From: Pseudodonghicola flavimaris
GTDB lineage: Bacteria; Pseudomonadota; Alphaproteobacteria; Rhodobacterales; Rhodobacteraceae
Length of the DNA: 64,000 bases
Direction: 5' to 3'
Assembly (NCBI RefSeq): GCF_030164425.1
Contig: NZ_JASNJD010000007.1
Span: forward strand, 62,001 to 126,000
In this document: positions 36,115 to 45,015 of the stretch, in pieces
Layout of the letters: each line of letters begins with the position of its first letter
Numbering within the stretch: position 1 is the first letter of the stretch
Translations under genes and position numbers: made by a program
Notes under the pieces: model-generated
The model's input: the letters and a program-made list of their open reading frames with translations, nothing else
Databases searched by the model: none
Told to the model about the DNA's origin: nothing

Positions 36115-37859
36115 GCCAGTGTTCCTTGTTCTTCAGATTTCGCTGCGGGCTCCAGTTCGGCCAGACAGGCGGCGCGCAGAACGCGGCGGTCGATCTTGTC
36201 GGTGGCGCCACGGGGCAGGGGATCCGCCTGCATCCAGATCCGTTCGGGGATCTTGAAATGCGCAATGTGTTCGGCCAGAAACGCCTTGATTTCAGTCTCT
36301 TCCGCGCGATGATGCGGCCGCAGCTGGACACAGGCGCCCACCACCTCGCCCAGTCGCTCATGCGGCAGGGCAAAGGCGCAGGCCTCCGCCACCGCCGGAT
36401 GACGGTGCAGCGCGCCCTCGACATCGAGACAGGCGATATTCTCGCCCCCCCGGATGATGATGTTCTTCTTGCGGTCGACGATGGTGATGAAGCCGTCCGC
36501 ATCGATCTGGCCCAGATCGCCGGTGCGCAGCCAACCGTCCTGGAACACGGCCGCCGTCTCCTCGGGTTTATTCAGGTAACAGCGCATGTTACAGGGGCTT
36601 TTGACAGTGATCTCACCGACCTCGCCAAAGGGTACATCCGCACCCTCATCATCCAGAAACCGGATCTCCTGCACCGGCGGATAGAGCCGCCCGGCGGCTC
36701 CCGGACGGGCCAGGTAATCCTCGCCCTGCATGCCGATGCCCATGGCGTTGGTTTCCGTCATGCCCCAGCCGGTGGCGACATCCGCCTTCGGGAAAGAGGC
36801 ATGCAGCTCACCGACCTGCGCCGCCGGCCGCTTGGCACCGCCAGCCCCGACGAAATCCAGCGTCTCAAGACCTTCACCCATGCGGTGCGCGGCCTGCAAA
36901 AGATCGGCGCTTTGCGTCGGAACTCCAAGAAAACGCGTGATTTTCTCCTCCCGAATCAGGGTGACGGCGGTTTCCGCATCCCAGCGGTCCATCAACACCA
37001 GCTTGGCACCGGCCGGCAGGCTCAGCAGGAATACCGGATGGGTCGCGGTGACATGAAACAGCGGCGTCGCCACCAGGCCGATGGGCCGCGGGGCAGGGTC
37101 GGGCGCCACCCGCTCCGGAAACCGCTTCGGCACGATGAAGGCATGCATCAGCCAGCTGTAGACCGCGTTGACGGCGCCGCGATGGGTCTGCACCACGCCC
37201 TTGGGCGCACTGGTGGTGCCAGAGGAATACATGATCGCAAAATCATCGTCCGGGTGGATCTCCTCCTCCGGCCACTCGGCCCGGGGATGCTCCGCCATCA
37301 GCGCGGAAAAGGCATGATCGCCAAGGGCTTCGGCATCGCGGACACCGACCAGCGTCAACCGTCTTCCGGGCGCCAGCGGCCGCAGCCGGTCCAGCCGCTT
37401 GCCATCGGCGAAGATCAACCGCACATCGGCGTCCCCAATGGCGTAGTCGAGCTCCTCGGTCGTCCACCAGGCATTCAGGAACACCGCCACGGCGCCCAGC
37501 GAAGCCGCCGCGGTAAAGACCAGCAACAGCTCCGGCGCGTTGCGCATGGCGATGCCGACACGGTCACCTTTGCCGATCCCGAAGCGGGACGACAGAACCT
37601 TTGCCACCCGTTTGATATCATTGCAGAACTCATCGTAGGTCCAGCGTTCTTCACCGAACACGAGATATTCGTCAGCGCCGTTGCCCTGGGCCTCGCGGGC
37701 GTGCTGCAGCAGCTCGCGCAGCGTTTGCGGCGTATTGCGGAACGCCTTGTAGGTGACCCCGCGGATATCGACCGGTGCGGTCTCGAATATCGGGTTTTCC
37801 GCCGTGACCGCCGCCACGGCATCCTCGAACGACAGCGGCTCGATCTTCGTTGCTGTCAT
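36111..37859 (-). CDS. AMP-dependent acyl-CoA synthetase
   Basis: A 582-residue ANL-family ligase. The P-loop motif is IMYSSGTTSAPKGVVQTHRGAV; GWGMTETNAMG is the adenine-binding motif, WLRTGDLGQIDADGFITIVDRKKNIIIRGGENI the hinge region (read in two parts), and GATDKIDRR holds the C-terminal catalytic Lys. It resembles medium/long-chain or aromatic acyl-CoA ligases. A copy-3 palindrome lies ~140 bases before its start, so it may share control with the dehydrogenase operon at 16.4 kb. Confidence 0.86.
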   Translation of the reverse strand: MTATKIEPLSFEDAVAAVTAENPIFETAPVDIRGVTYKAFRNTPQTLRELLQHAREAQGNGADEYLVFGEERWTYDEFCNDIKRVAKVLSSRFGIGKGDRVGIAMRNAPELLLVFTAAASLGAVAVFLNAWWTTEELDYAIGDADVRLIFADGKRLDRLRPLAPGRRLTLVGVRDAEALGDHAFSALMAEHPRAEWPEEEIHPDDDFAIMYSSGTTSAPKGVVQTHRGAVNAVYSWLMHAFIVPKRFPERVAPDPAPRPIGLVATPLFHVTATHPVFLLSLPAGAKLVLMDRWDAETAVTLIREEKITRFLGVPTQSADLLQAAHRMGEGLETLDFVGAGGAKRPAAQVGELHASFPKADVATGWGMTETNAMGIGMQGEDYLARPGAAGRLYPPVQEIRFLDDEGADVPFGEVGEITVKSPCNMRCYLNKPEETAAVFQDGWLRTGDLGQIDADGFITIVDRKKNIIIRGGENIACLDVEGALHRHPAVAEACAFALPHERLGEVVGACVQLRPHHRAEETEIKAFLAEHIAHFKIPERIWMQADPLPRGATDKIDRRVLRAACLAELEPAAKSEEQGTLA

Positions 37860-37995
37860 AGGGTCGGCTCCCGCAGCAGCGGGATGCGCGATGCTTTGTG
37901 CATGGTTGTCCTCCCAAACAAACCAGGCCGTCGCCGCAGAACGGCGCGACTCTTGCTCCTCCGTCAGGCAGGTTAGACGGGATGATCGCGCCTGC

Positions 37996-38016
37996 CAATA
38001 CCGCAGATCGGAATTG
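37996..38016 (-). promoter_or_regulatory. Candidate IclR-family operator (copy 3)
   Basis: On the minus strand CAATTCCGA-TCT-GCGGTATTG: 14 of the inner 19 bases equal copy 1, and the outer CAAT/ATTG arms are conserved. It lies 137 bases upstream of the acyl-CoA synthetase start. Confidence 0.4.
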
Positions 38017-38080
38017 GATTTCGCAACTTGTCGTTATCCGGGGCCACGCCCCGGGATCCACAGCTCAGACGCCCAAGGTC

Positions 38081-38111
38081 TTTTTCTGGCTGCAAATATC
38101 CCCGCCGGAGG
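38081..38111 (+). repeat. Interspersed intergenic repeat, copy B
   Basis: 31 bases from TTTTCTGGCTGC through AAATATCCCCGCCGGAGGC match copy A at 42582-42612 at 29 of 31 positions. Both are intergenic and in the same orientation. Similar AAATATCCCCGCCGGAGGC-type elements are, to my knowledge, scattered in Rhodobacterales genomes. Confidence 0.6.
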
Positions 38112-38202
38112 CAGGCCGCAAAGCGGCCTTGTCATCGGCCCGGGCCCGATCCCGCACATGAAAATGATACATAATACTGATTACACGATTAACGTGCATC
38201 GC

Positions 38203-38238
38203 AAAAAAGGGGCGCCCACATGCCTGTGGAACGCCCCT
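38203..38238 (-). terminator. Terminator after the SulP gene
   Basis: On the minus strand AGGGGCG-TT-CCACA...TGTGG-G-CGCCCCT forms a hairpin with a small internal loop (arms 38208-38220 and 38225-38238), followed by TTTTTT (38203-38208). Confidence 0.8.
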
Positions 38239-38271
38239 GATCCTTTCGGAAAATCTCGGCAAACCCTGCGC

Positions 38272-40038
38272 TTATGCAGCAGAGGCGCTCGCCTCTCCTT
38301 CACGGACCTCTTTGACCAGAGCGATGAAGGCGTCGTATTGCGACAGGAACACCTGACCGGTCAGTTCGTCGAGGAAATGGCTGGTCTTCAGCCGGTCCAT
38401 CACCGGGCCCTTCACCTCCGACAGATGCAGCGTCATGCCCAGATCGGCCAGCCGGTGATTGATCGCCTCGAGCGATTCCAGCGCGCTCAGGTCGACCTCA
38501 TTCACCGCCGAGCACATCAGGATCACATGCTTGATCTCATCCTTGTTGCGATACACCCGACCCAGGATCAGATCCTCCATCCGCCGGGCATTGGCGAAAT
38601 ATAGGCTTTCGTCGATGCGCAGCGTGACGATATGCGGATCGGTGACCACCTGATGGCGTTTGATGTTGCGGAAGTGCTGGCTGCCCGGAACCTGCCCGAC
38701 CTCGGCCACATGCGGCCGCGAGGTCTTCCAGACGAAGAGCGCCAGCGACACCAGCACGCCGGCGGCCACGCCGACCTCGACCCCGACGCCCAGCGTCAGC
38801 AGGATGGTGGTGAGCACAGCGGCGAAATCCGCCTTGGAATAGCCCCAGGCGCGGGTCAGGATCGACAGGTCGACCAGAGACAGCACCGCGACGATGATGG
38901 TGGCCGCCAGCGTCGCCTTCGGCAGGAAATACAGCAGCGGCGTCAGCAGCAGCGCCGCCAGCAGCAGGCCCACGGCGGTAAAGGCGCCCGCCGCCGGGGT
39001 TTCGGCACCGGCATCGAAGTTCACCACCGACCGGGCGAACCCGCCGGTCACCGGATAGCCGCCCGACAGCCCCGAGGAGATGTTCGAAGCCCCCAGAGCG
39101 ATCAGTTCCTGGTTCGGCTCGATCCGCTGCTTGCGCTTCGCCGCCAGCGTCTGCGCCACCGAGACGCTTTCGACATAGCCGATGATCGAGATCAGCACCG
39201 CCGGCACCACCAGAGAGCTGATCAGCCCCCAGTCGATGCTGGGCAGGCCCAGCGGCGGCAGGCCGGTCGGAACCGCCCCCACCACCGCGACACCGGCACC
39301 GGGCAGGTCCAGCGCCCAGGCCGCCACGGTGGTGCCGATGACGGCGAAGACCGGACCGACCCGGGCGGTGGTCGAGGCCGCCTTGGCGCTCATGCCGAAC
39401 TGGTTCTTCAGAACCTTCGCCAGCCCCTTGCGCACCCAGAACAGGAAGGCCAGCGCGATCACCCCGATGATCAGCGTCGGGATATTGACGTTGGGCAGCT
39501 GTTCGACGATCGCGATCAGCAGCTCCGGCAGCGTATGGCCACCCGCCTTGATGCCAAGGATATGCTTGGCCTGGCTCGCCGCGATCAGGATGCCCGAGGC
39601 GGTGATGAACCCGGCGATCACCGGGTGCGACAGGAAGTTGGCCACCACCCCCAGCCGCAACAGCCCCATGCCCAGCAGCACCAGACCCGACAACAGCGCC
39701 AGCACCGCGGCGGCGGCGGTGTAATCCACCAGATTGTCCAGCCCCAGCGGCGCCAGCGCCGACGCCGTCATCAGCGAGACCACGGCCACCGGCCCGACGG
39801 CCAGCGCCCGGCTGGTGCCGAAGAGCGCATAGAACACCAGCGGCAGGATCGAGGCATAGAGCCCGACCTGTGCCGGCAGCCCCGCCAGCAGTGCATAGGC
39901 CAGCGACTGCGGGATCAGCATGATGGTGACGATGATGGCGGCGATCAGATCGCCCGACAGCTCGGCCCGGCCATAGCTGCGGCCCCAGTCCAGAATCGGG
40001 AGATAGGATTTCAGCCGCGCCGGGCTGAGGGAAAACAT
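38272..40038 (-). CDS. SulP family inorganic anion transporter with STAS domain
   Basis: A 588-residue membrane transporter. About 10-14 hydrophobic helices span residues 20-430, with IMLIPQSLAYALLAGLPAQVGLYASILPL (the sulfate-transporter signature, split here around PQSLAYA) near residue 37. The C-terminal STAS domain (about 450-570) includes LRIDESLYFANARRMEDLIL and MCSAVNEVDLSALESLEAI. Substrate may be sulfate, bicarbonate or an organic dicarboxylate. The ATG at 40036-40038 (minus) is chosen as the start of the conserved domain; the upstream frame is Arg/Ala-rich and implausible. Confidence 0.87.
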   Translation of the reverse strand: MFSLSPARLKSYLPILDWGRSYGRAELSGDLIAAIIVTIMLIPQSLAYALLAGLPAQVGLYASILPLVFYALFGTSRALAVGPVAVVSLMTASALAPLGLDNLVDYTAAAAVLALLSGLVLLGMGLLRLGVVANFLSHPVIAGFITASGILIAASQAKHILGIKAGGHTLPELLIAIVEQLPNVNIPTLIIGVIALAFLFWVRKGLAKVLKNQFGMSAKAASTTARVGPVFAVIGTTVAAWALDLPGAGVAVVGAVPTGLPPLGLPSIDWGLISSLVVPAVLISIIGYVESVSVAQTLAAKRKQRIEPNQELIALGASNISSGLSGGYPVTGGFARSVVNFDAGAETPAAGAFTAVGLLLAALLLTPLLYFLPKATLAATIIVAVLSLVDLSILTRAWGYSKADFAAVLTTILLTLGVGVEVGVAAGVLVSLALFVWKTSRPHVAEVGQVPGSQHFRNIKRHQVVTDPHIVTLRIDESLYFANARRMEDLILGRVYRNKDEIKHVILMCSAVNEVDLSALESLEAINHRLADLGMTLHLSEVKGPVMDRLKTSHFLDELTGQVFLSQYDAFIALVKEVREGEASASAA

Positions 40039-40193
40039 GCTCAAGGGTGGTCCTTTCCTGCTGCGCGCGCCGGAAGCGCGCCGGGCCATCGTCGGGCGCC
40101 CTGCCCCGGCTGTTTCCGCGCGCGCCGGCGTCTGGCGGGCACAACGGCAGCTCGGCATCGGGCAAATCCGGGTCTGCAATACATATTAGGTTT

Positions 40194-40222
40194 TCTATAT
40201 ATATAGATCCCCCGCTTTGTGA
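40194..40222 (-). promoter_or_regulatory. AT-rich palindrome, possible SulP promoter
   Basis: TCTATATATATAGA (40194-40207) is a perfect 14-base palindrome in otherwise GC-rich DNA. On the minus strand TTCACA (40217-40222) followed 17 bases later by ATATAG could be -35/-10 boxes, ~155 bases before the SulP start. Confidence 0.35.
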
Positions 40223-40261
40223 AGGGTCCAATCTGGGGAATTTCACTGCCTGGGGCCAATG

Positions 40262-40290
40262 AAAAAAGGCCGGGAAAATCCCGGCCTTTT
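40262..40290 (-). terminator. Bidirectional-looking terminator after the glutaryl-CoA dehydrogenase gene
   Basis: GGCCGGGA (40268-40275) pairs with TCCCGGCC (40279-40286), flanked by AAAAAA on the left and TTTT on the right. On the minus strand it lies 24 bases past the dehydrogenase stop and ends in TTTTTT. Confidence 0.85.
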
Positions 40291-40313
40291 CAAACTGTTG
40301 TGAGCGGGTCGCC

Positions 40314-41531
40314 TCAGAAGAACGCCTGCAGCCCGGTTTGTGCCCGGCCCAGGATCAGCGCGTGCACGTCATGCGTGCCCTCATAGGTGTTCACCGTCTC
40401 CAGGTTGATCATGTGACGGATCACCTGGAATTCCAGGCTGATGCCGTTGCCGCCATGCATGTCGCGGGCCATCCGCGCGATATCCAGCGCCTTGCCGCAG
40501 TTGTTGCGCTTGATGATCGAAATCATCTCGGGCGCCGCCTTGGCCTCATCCATCAGCCGGCCGACGCGCAGCGCCGCCTGCATCCCCAGCGCGATCTCGG
40601 TCTGCATCTCGGCCAGTTTCTTCTGATAGAGCTGGGTCTGCGCCAGCGGCTTGTTGAACTGCTTGCGGTCCAGCCCGTACTGGCGCGCGGCGTGCCAGCA
40701 GGTCTCGGCCGAGCCCATGACGCCCCAGGCGATGCCATAGCGGGCGCGGTTCAGACAGCCGAACGGGCCTTTCAGCCCCTGCACATGCGGCAGCAGCGCA
40801 TCCTCGCCGACCTCGACCCCGTCCATCACGATCTCACCGGTGACCGAGGCACGCAGGCTGGCCTTGTTCTGGATCTTCGGCGCCGACAGACCCTTCATGC
40901 CCTTTTCCAGCACGAAGCCGCGGATCTTGCCGTCATGCGCGTCAGACTTCGCCCAGACCACGAAGACATCGGCGAAGGGCGCGTTGGAGATCCACATCTT
41001 GCTGCCGGTCAGCCGGTAGCCGCCATCGATCTTCTCGGCCCGGGTCTTCATCCCCGCCGGGTCGGACCCCGCGTCAGGCTCGGTCAGACCGAAGCAGCCG
41101 ATATATTCACCCGAGGCGAGCTTGGGCAGATATTTCATCCGCTGCTCCTCGGTGCCATAGGCGTAGATCGGGTACATCACCAGCGAACTCTGCACCGACA
41201 TCATCGAGCGATAGCCCGAATCGACCCGCTCCACTTCGCGCGCGACCAGCCCATAGGAGACGTAACCGGCGCCAATGCCGCCGTATTGTTCCGGCACGGT
41301 GACGCCCAGCAGGCCCATCTCGCCCATCTCGCGGAAGATCTCGGGATCGGTCTCTTCCTTCTCGAAGGCCTGCAGCACCCGCGGCTGCAGCTTTTCCTGC
41401 GCATAGGTGTGGGCGCTGTCGGCGATCATCCGCTCTTCTTCGGTCAGCTGATCGACCAGGCGGAACGGATCGGCCCAGTCGAAGGAGGACAGGTCCGGGG
41501 CATCCTTGGCCTTGAGCGTCGGGGGGGTCAT
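40314..41531 (-). CDS. gcdH: Glutaryl-CoA dehydrogenase-like acyl-CoA dehydrogenase
   Basis: A 405-residue flavoenzyme. Glutaryl-CoA dehydrogenase oxidises and decarboxylates glutaryl-CoA to crotonyl-CoA in lysine/tryptophan breakdown. [19 protein letters not shown] and [18 protein letters not shown] are family motifs. The catalytic base is Glu384 in [16 protein letters not shown], and [14 protein letters not shown] contains the Arg region typical of GCDH. It is divergent from a LysR-type gene, the usual GcdR arrangement. Confidence 0.87.
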   Translation of the reverse strand: MTPPTLKAKDAPDLSSFDWADPFRLVDQLTEEERMIADSAHTYAQEKLQPRVLQAFEKEETDPEIFREMGEMGLLGVTVPEQYGGIGAGYVSYGLVAREVERVDSGYRSMMSVQSSLVMYPIYAYGTEEQRMKYLPKLASGEYIGCFGLTEPDAGSDPAGMKTRAEKIDGGYRLTGSKMWISNAPFADVFVVWAKSDAHDGKIRGFVLEKGMKGLSAPKIQNKASLRASVTGEIVMDGVEVGEDALLPHVQGLKGPFGCLNRARYGIAWGVMGSAETCWHAARQYGLDRKQFNKPLAQTQLYQKKLAEMQTEIALGMQAALRVGRLMDEAKAAPEMISIIKRNNCGKALDIARMARDMHGGNGISLEFQVIRHMINLETVNTYEGTHDVHALILGRAQTGLQAFF

Positions 41532-41634
41532 GAGAGAGGTCTCCTCAGGTCACATGCATTTGCAAGCGGTCTATCACAGTGTTTACGCAAGAAACAGCAA
41601 GACATTCGCATGGTTTCATGAGTAAACCGCATAC
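41532..41634. promoter_or_regulatory. Divergent control region of gcdH and the lysR-type gene
   Basis: 103 bases hold GTTTAC (41580-41585) and GTAAAC (41623-41628) as outer inverted repeats. GGTTT-CATGAGT-AAACC (41613-41629) is an inner one next to the lysR start. The T-N11-A spacing expected of LysR sites fits loosely. No clear -35/-10 pair stands out. Confidence 0.4.
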
Positions 41635-42546
41635 ATGATTGCCCCGCGCCGATTCCTGCCCTCCATCGCCTCGCTGCGCGCGCTCGAAGCGCTCGACCGG
41701 CTCGGCTCCGCCTCCGCCGTGGCGGAGGAGCTGGCGCTGACCCAGAGCGCGATCAGCCGGCAGCTGCAGACGCTGGAGACCCAGATGGGAGTGAGCCTGA
41801 TCCAGCGCAGCCGCAAGCGGCTGACCCTGACCCAAGCGGCGCGGGACTATGTGACCGACATCCGCCCTGCCCTGCACCAGATCGCGCAGGCCTCGATGCG
41901 GCTGCAGGTGCCGCAGACCGGCGGCGCGCTCAACCTCGCCATCCTGCCCGCCTTCGGCATGCGCTGGCTGATGCCGCGGCTGCCGGAGTTCGCCCGGGTC
42001 CATCCGGAGGTGACGATCAACATGGCGACCCGGCTGCAGCCCTTCAACTTCGCTGCCGAACCCTTCGATGCGGCCATCCACTTCGGCACCGGGGTCTGGC
42101 CTGGCGCCGACCGGCTGCTGCTGAAACACGAACAGATGCTGCCGGTCTGCGCCCCCGACCTGCTGCTGGGCCGCCCCACCGGCGATCCGGCGGCGCTGCT
42201 GCAACTGCCGCTCCTACATATCCAGACCCGTCCCCATGCCTGGCAGGACTGGTTCGCGCAAAAAGGCATCGACAGCCCTGGCGCGGTGCCCGGCACGCTT
42301 TATGACCAGTTCTCCGCCATCATCCAGGCGGCACTGCACGGGCTCGGCGTGGCGCTGCTGCCCGACTACCTCGCCGAACAGGATCTGGCCATGGGCCGGC
42401 TGATCGCCCCCTTCGGGCCGGCGGTGGAGATGGACGGCGCCTATTATCTGGTCTGGCCGCAGGACAAGAGCCGCCACGCGCCGCTTACCCTGTTCCGCGA
42501 CTGGCTGGCCACGCAGGCACAGCCCGAAGATCTGCTGCCCCGCTGA
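41635..42546 (+). CDS. LysR family transcriptional regulator (GcvA/GcdR-like)
   Basis: A 303-residue regulator. The N-terminal helix-turn-helix (about 8-65) shows SLRALEALDRLGSASAVAEELALTQSAISRQLQTLE. The C-terminal periplasmic-binding-like effector domain follows from ~90 (LNLAILPAFGMRWLMPRLPEF). Divergent placement with the glutaryl-CoA dehydrogenase gene suggests it activates that gene, with glutarate-type compounds as possible effectors. Confidence 0.86.
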   Translation: MIAPRRFLPSIASLRALEALDRLGSASAVAEELALTQSAISRQLQTLETQMGVSLIQRSRKRLTLTQAARDYVTDIRPALHQIAQASMRLQVPQTGGALNLAILPAFGMRWLMPRLPEFARVHPEVTINMATRLQPFNFAAEPFDAAIHFGTGVWPGADRLLLKHEQMLPVCAPDLLLGRPTGDPAALLQLPLLHIQTRPHAWQDWFAQKGIDSPGAVPGTLYDQFSAIIQAALHGLGVALLPDYLAEQDLAMGRLIAPFGPAVEMDGAYYLVWPQDKSRHAPLTLFRDWLATQAQPEDLLPR

Positions 42547-42581
42547 CCGCGAGCGCGGCGCCGGACCGATGCGCCCGATCC

Positions 42582-42612
42582 TTTTCTGGCCCCAAATATC
42601 CCCGCCGGAGGC
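42582..42612 (+). repeat. Interspersed intergenic repeat, copy A
   Basis: 31 bases, 29 identical to copy B at 38081-38111; the difference is CC for TG. It lies 36 bases past the lysR stop. The rest of the gap to phoB (42613-42780) holds GGGGC-TTT-GCCCC (42661-42673) and GGAAACG-N10-CGTTTCC (42683-42706), which may help end transcripts from either side. Confidence 0.6.
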
Positions 42613-42780
42613 TCCGACGGGGAGGCGTTTGCGACCGTGACGGTTCGGACGATACCAGACGGGGCTTTGCCCCTGAGAGGAAGGAAACGCACCGCTGCAC
42701 GTTTCCAGAACGGGGCTTTCCCCGGGGCTCCGCCCGTTCGGCGCTGAAAACGATCCACCGGACCGTCTTCCGGGCGCGCC

Positions 42781-43470
42781 TCACCCCAAAGCGTAGCCGG
42801 CGCCGCGAACGGTGCGGACGGGATCGTCGCCGCCGTGCTGGGTCAGCGCCTTTCTCAGCCGGCCGATATGGACATCGACGGTACGGGTGTCGACATAGAT
42901 ATCGCGGCCCCAGACCCGGTCCAGCAGCTGTTCGCGGCTCCACACCCGGCCGGGCTTTTCCATGAAGGTCGACAGCAGCCGAAACTCGGTCGGGCCCAGC
43001 TTCAGCGGCTGTTCGGACCGGCTGACCTTATGGGTCTCGGCGTCCAGAACGATATCCTCGTACTCCAGCCGCAACCCCACGGTCGAGGGCCGCACCCGCC
43101 GCAGCTGGGTCCGCACCCGGGCCATCAGCTCGATCACCGAATAGGGTTTGACGACATAGTCGTCCGCCCCGGTTTCCAGCCCGCGCACCTTGTCCACCTC
43201 TTCCGACCGGGCCGAGAGCATGATGATCGGGATCGATCGCGTCTCGGGCCGGGTCTTCAGCCGGCGGCAGACCTCGATCCCGCTGAGATTGGGCATCATC
43301 CAGTCCAGTACGATGATATCGGGGGTGTCCTCTTCGACCAGAAGCAGCGCTTCCTCCCCGTTCTCGGCCTTCAGCACCCGGAAGCCTTCCGCCTCCAGGT
43401 TGTAGGAGAGCACCTCCCGCTGGGCCAGTTCGTCTTCGACCACCAGAACTGTCGGCTGATCCGCCGCCAT
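42781..43470 (-). CDS. phoB: Phosphate regulon response regulator PhoB
   Basis: A 229-residue OmpR-type regulator. The receiver domain (1-120) has the acidic pocket EDE (12-14), phospho-acceptor Asp56 (VLDWMMPNLSG) and Lys in the SARSEEVDK loop region. The winged helix (about 130-228) has LKLGPTEFRLLSTFMEKPGRVWSREQLLDRVWG (read in parts) and RTVDVHIGRLRKAL. Phosphorylated PhoB binds Pho boxes such as that before pstS. It ends the pst operon, 2 bases after phoU. Confidence 0.95.
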   Translation of the reverse strand: MAADQPTVLVVEDELAQREVLSYNLEAEGFRVLKAENGEEALLLVEEDTPDIIVLDWMMPNLSGIEVCRRLKTRPETRSIPIIMLSARSEEVDKVRGLETGADDYVVKPYSVIELMARVRTQLRRVRPSTVGLRLEYEDIVLDAETHKVSRSEQPLKLGPTEFRLLSTFMEKPGRVWSREQLLDRVWGRDIYVDTRTVDVHIGRLRKALTQHGGDDPVRTVRGAGYALG

Positions 43471-43472
43471 CT

Positions 43473-44183
43473 TCAGCCCTCCAGCATGCTGATCGAGGTG
43501 TCGTCAGCCTTATTCCGGGTTTCTTCCGGCCGGTCGCCGGTGACCAGATAGATCACCTGTTCGGCGATCCCGGTCACATGATCGCCCATCCGTTCGGTGT
43601 TCTTGGCGATGAAATGCAGGTGCATGCAGGCAGTGATGTTGCGCGGATCCTCCATCATGAAGGTGAGGAATTCGCGGAACAGCGCGTTGTACATCTGGTC
43701 GACCTCGCGGTCGCGCTCGATGACATCGGTGGCCAGCTCCACATCGCGCTGGATATAGGCGTCGAGCGCGTCCTTCAGCATCAGCTCCACCTCGCGCGCC
43801 ATCCGGCGCAGCGCCGCGGCCGAGCCGTTGACCGCCGGCAGCTGGGCCAGGACGCTGGTGCGCTTGGCGATGTTCTTGGCGTAATCGCCGATCCGTTCGA
43901 GGTTGCCGCTGATCTTCATCACCGTCAGCACCACCCGCAGGTCGACAGCGGTGGGTGCGCGCAGCGCGATCAGCCGGGCGGTCTCCTCGTTGATCATCAC
44001 TTCCAGCTCGTCGATCGCCGCATCGCCGGCGCGGACCTTCTCGGCCAGCTCCTCGTCACGGCTCTCCAGCGAACTGGCCGCCTCCAGAATGGCGGCCTCT
44101 ACCAGGCCGCCCATCTTCATGATCCGGGCCTGGATGCCTTCCAGATCCCGGTCGAAGACCTTTGCAATATGTTGATCGGTCAT
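43473..44183 (-). CDS. phoU: Phosphate signalling protein PhoU
   Basis: A 236-residue all-helical protein made of two related three-helix halves. MGGLVEAAILEAASSL and ERIGDYAKNIAKRT, with NTERMGDHVTGIAEQV, are the metal-binding E/DxxxD repeats. PhoU links the Pst transporter to PhoR and restrains phosphate uptake. It lies 17 bases after pstB. Confidence 0.95.
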   Translation of the reverse strand: MTDQHIAKVFDRDLEGIQARIMKMGGLVEAAILEAASSLESRDEELAEKVRAGDAAIDELEVMINEETARLIALRAPTAVDLRVVLTVMKISGNLERIGDYAKNIAKRTSVLAQLPAVNGSAAALRRMAREVELMLKDALDAYIQRDVELATDVIERDREVDQMYNALFREFLTFMMEDPRNITACMHLHFIAKNTERMGDHVTGIAEQVIYLVTGDRPEETRNKADDTSISMLEG

Positions 44184-44200
44184 GGAAAATCCTGTTTCGC

Positions 44201-44998
44201 TTACCCGATCCGCCCGGTGATGTAGCTTTCGGTCCGGGGGTCGACGGGGTTGGTGAAAATCTGTCCGGTCTCGCCATATTCGACCAGGTTGCCCAGGTGG
44301 AAGAATGCGGTCTTCTGGCTGACGCGGGCGGCCTGCTGCATCGAGTGGGTCACGATCACCACCGAGTAGTTCTGCCGCAGCTCGTCGATCAGCTCCTCGA
44401 CCTGGGCGGTGGCGATCGGGTCGAGCGCCGAGCAGGGCTCGTCCATCAGCAGCACCTCAGGTTCGGTCGCCACTGCGCGGGCGATGCACAGACGCTGCTG
44501 CTGGCCGCCCGACAGGCCGGTGCCCGGTGCATCCAGACGATCCTTGACCTCCTCCCAGATGGCGCCGCGGCGCAGGGACTTCTCGACGATCTCGTCAAGA
44601 TCGGCCTTGTTCTTGGCCAGACCGTGGATGCGCGGGCCATAGGCGATATTGTCGTAGATCGACTTCGGGAACGGGTTCGGCTTCTGGAACACCATCCCCA
44701 CCTTGGCGCGCAGCTGCACCGGATCGACCTTGGGGTCGTAGATGTCCTCGCCGTCCAGCAGGATGTCGCCCTTCACCCGGCAGATGTCGATGGTATCGTT
44801 CATCCGGTTCAGGCAGCGCAGGAAGGTCGACTTGCCGCAGCCCGACGGGCCGATAAAGGCGGTGACGGTCTTGTCCTCGATATCGACGTCCACATCCTTG
44901 ATGGCGTGGCTGTCGCCGTAATAGACCTGCACGTTCCGCGCCGAGATCTTGGTGTCCTTCTGCTCCACGGCACTCTCCGTTTTTGCTAAGTCGTACAT
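44201..44998 (-). CDS. pstB: Phosphate ABC transporter ATP-binding protein PstB
   Basis: A 265-residue ATPase. Walker A is GPSGCGKST, the signature is [15 protein letters not shown], and [15 protein letters not shown] (Walker B, with the PstB-specific Cys) and [12 protein letters not shown] (H-loop) follow. The ATG at 44996-44998 (minus) has AAAGGAAT upstream; an open frame into pstA is not used. It is 17 bases after pstA. Confidence 0.96.
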   Translation of the reverse strand: MYDLAKTESAVEQKDTKISARNVQVYYGDSHAIKDVDVDIEDKTVTAFIGPSGCGKSTFLRCLNRMNDTIDICRVKGDILLDGEDIYDPKVDPVQLRAKVGMVFQKPNPFPKSIYDNIAYGPRIHGLAKNKADLDEIVEKSLRRGAIWEEVKDRLDAPGTGLSGGQQQRLCIARAVATEPEVLLMDEPCSALDPIATAQVEELIDELRQNYSVVIVTHSMQQAARVSQKTAFFHLGNLVEYGETGQIFTNPVDPRTESYITGRIG

Positions 44999-45015
44999 GG
45001 CTATTCCTTTATACC

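Larger units (their letters stand above)
37860..38271. other. Non-coding region with operator copy 3, an interspersed repeat and a terminator
   Basis: These 412 bases between the acyl-CoA synthetase start and the SulP stop carry no credible gene. From left to right they hold the promoter side of the synthetase operon with the palindrome at 37996-38016, the repeat at 38081-38111, and the SulP terminator at 38203-38238. A short AT-rich patch (38160-38195) precedes the terminator. Confidence 0.5.

Noticed and set aside
42613-42780. Small gene between lysR and phoB
   Set aside because: Frames here lack starts with ribosome-binding sites; the sequence is mainly short inverted repeats.
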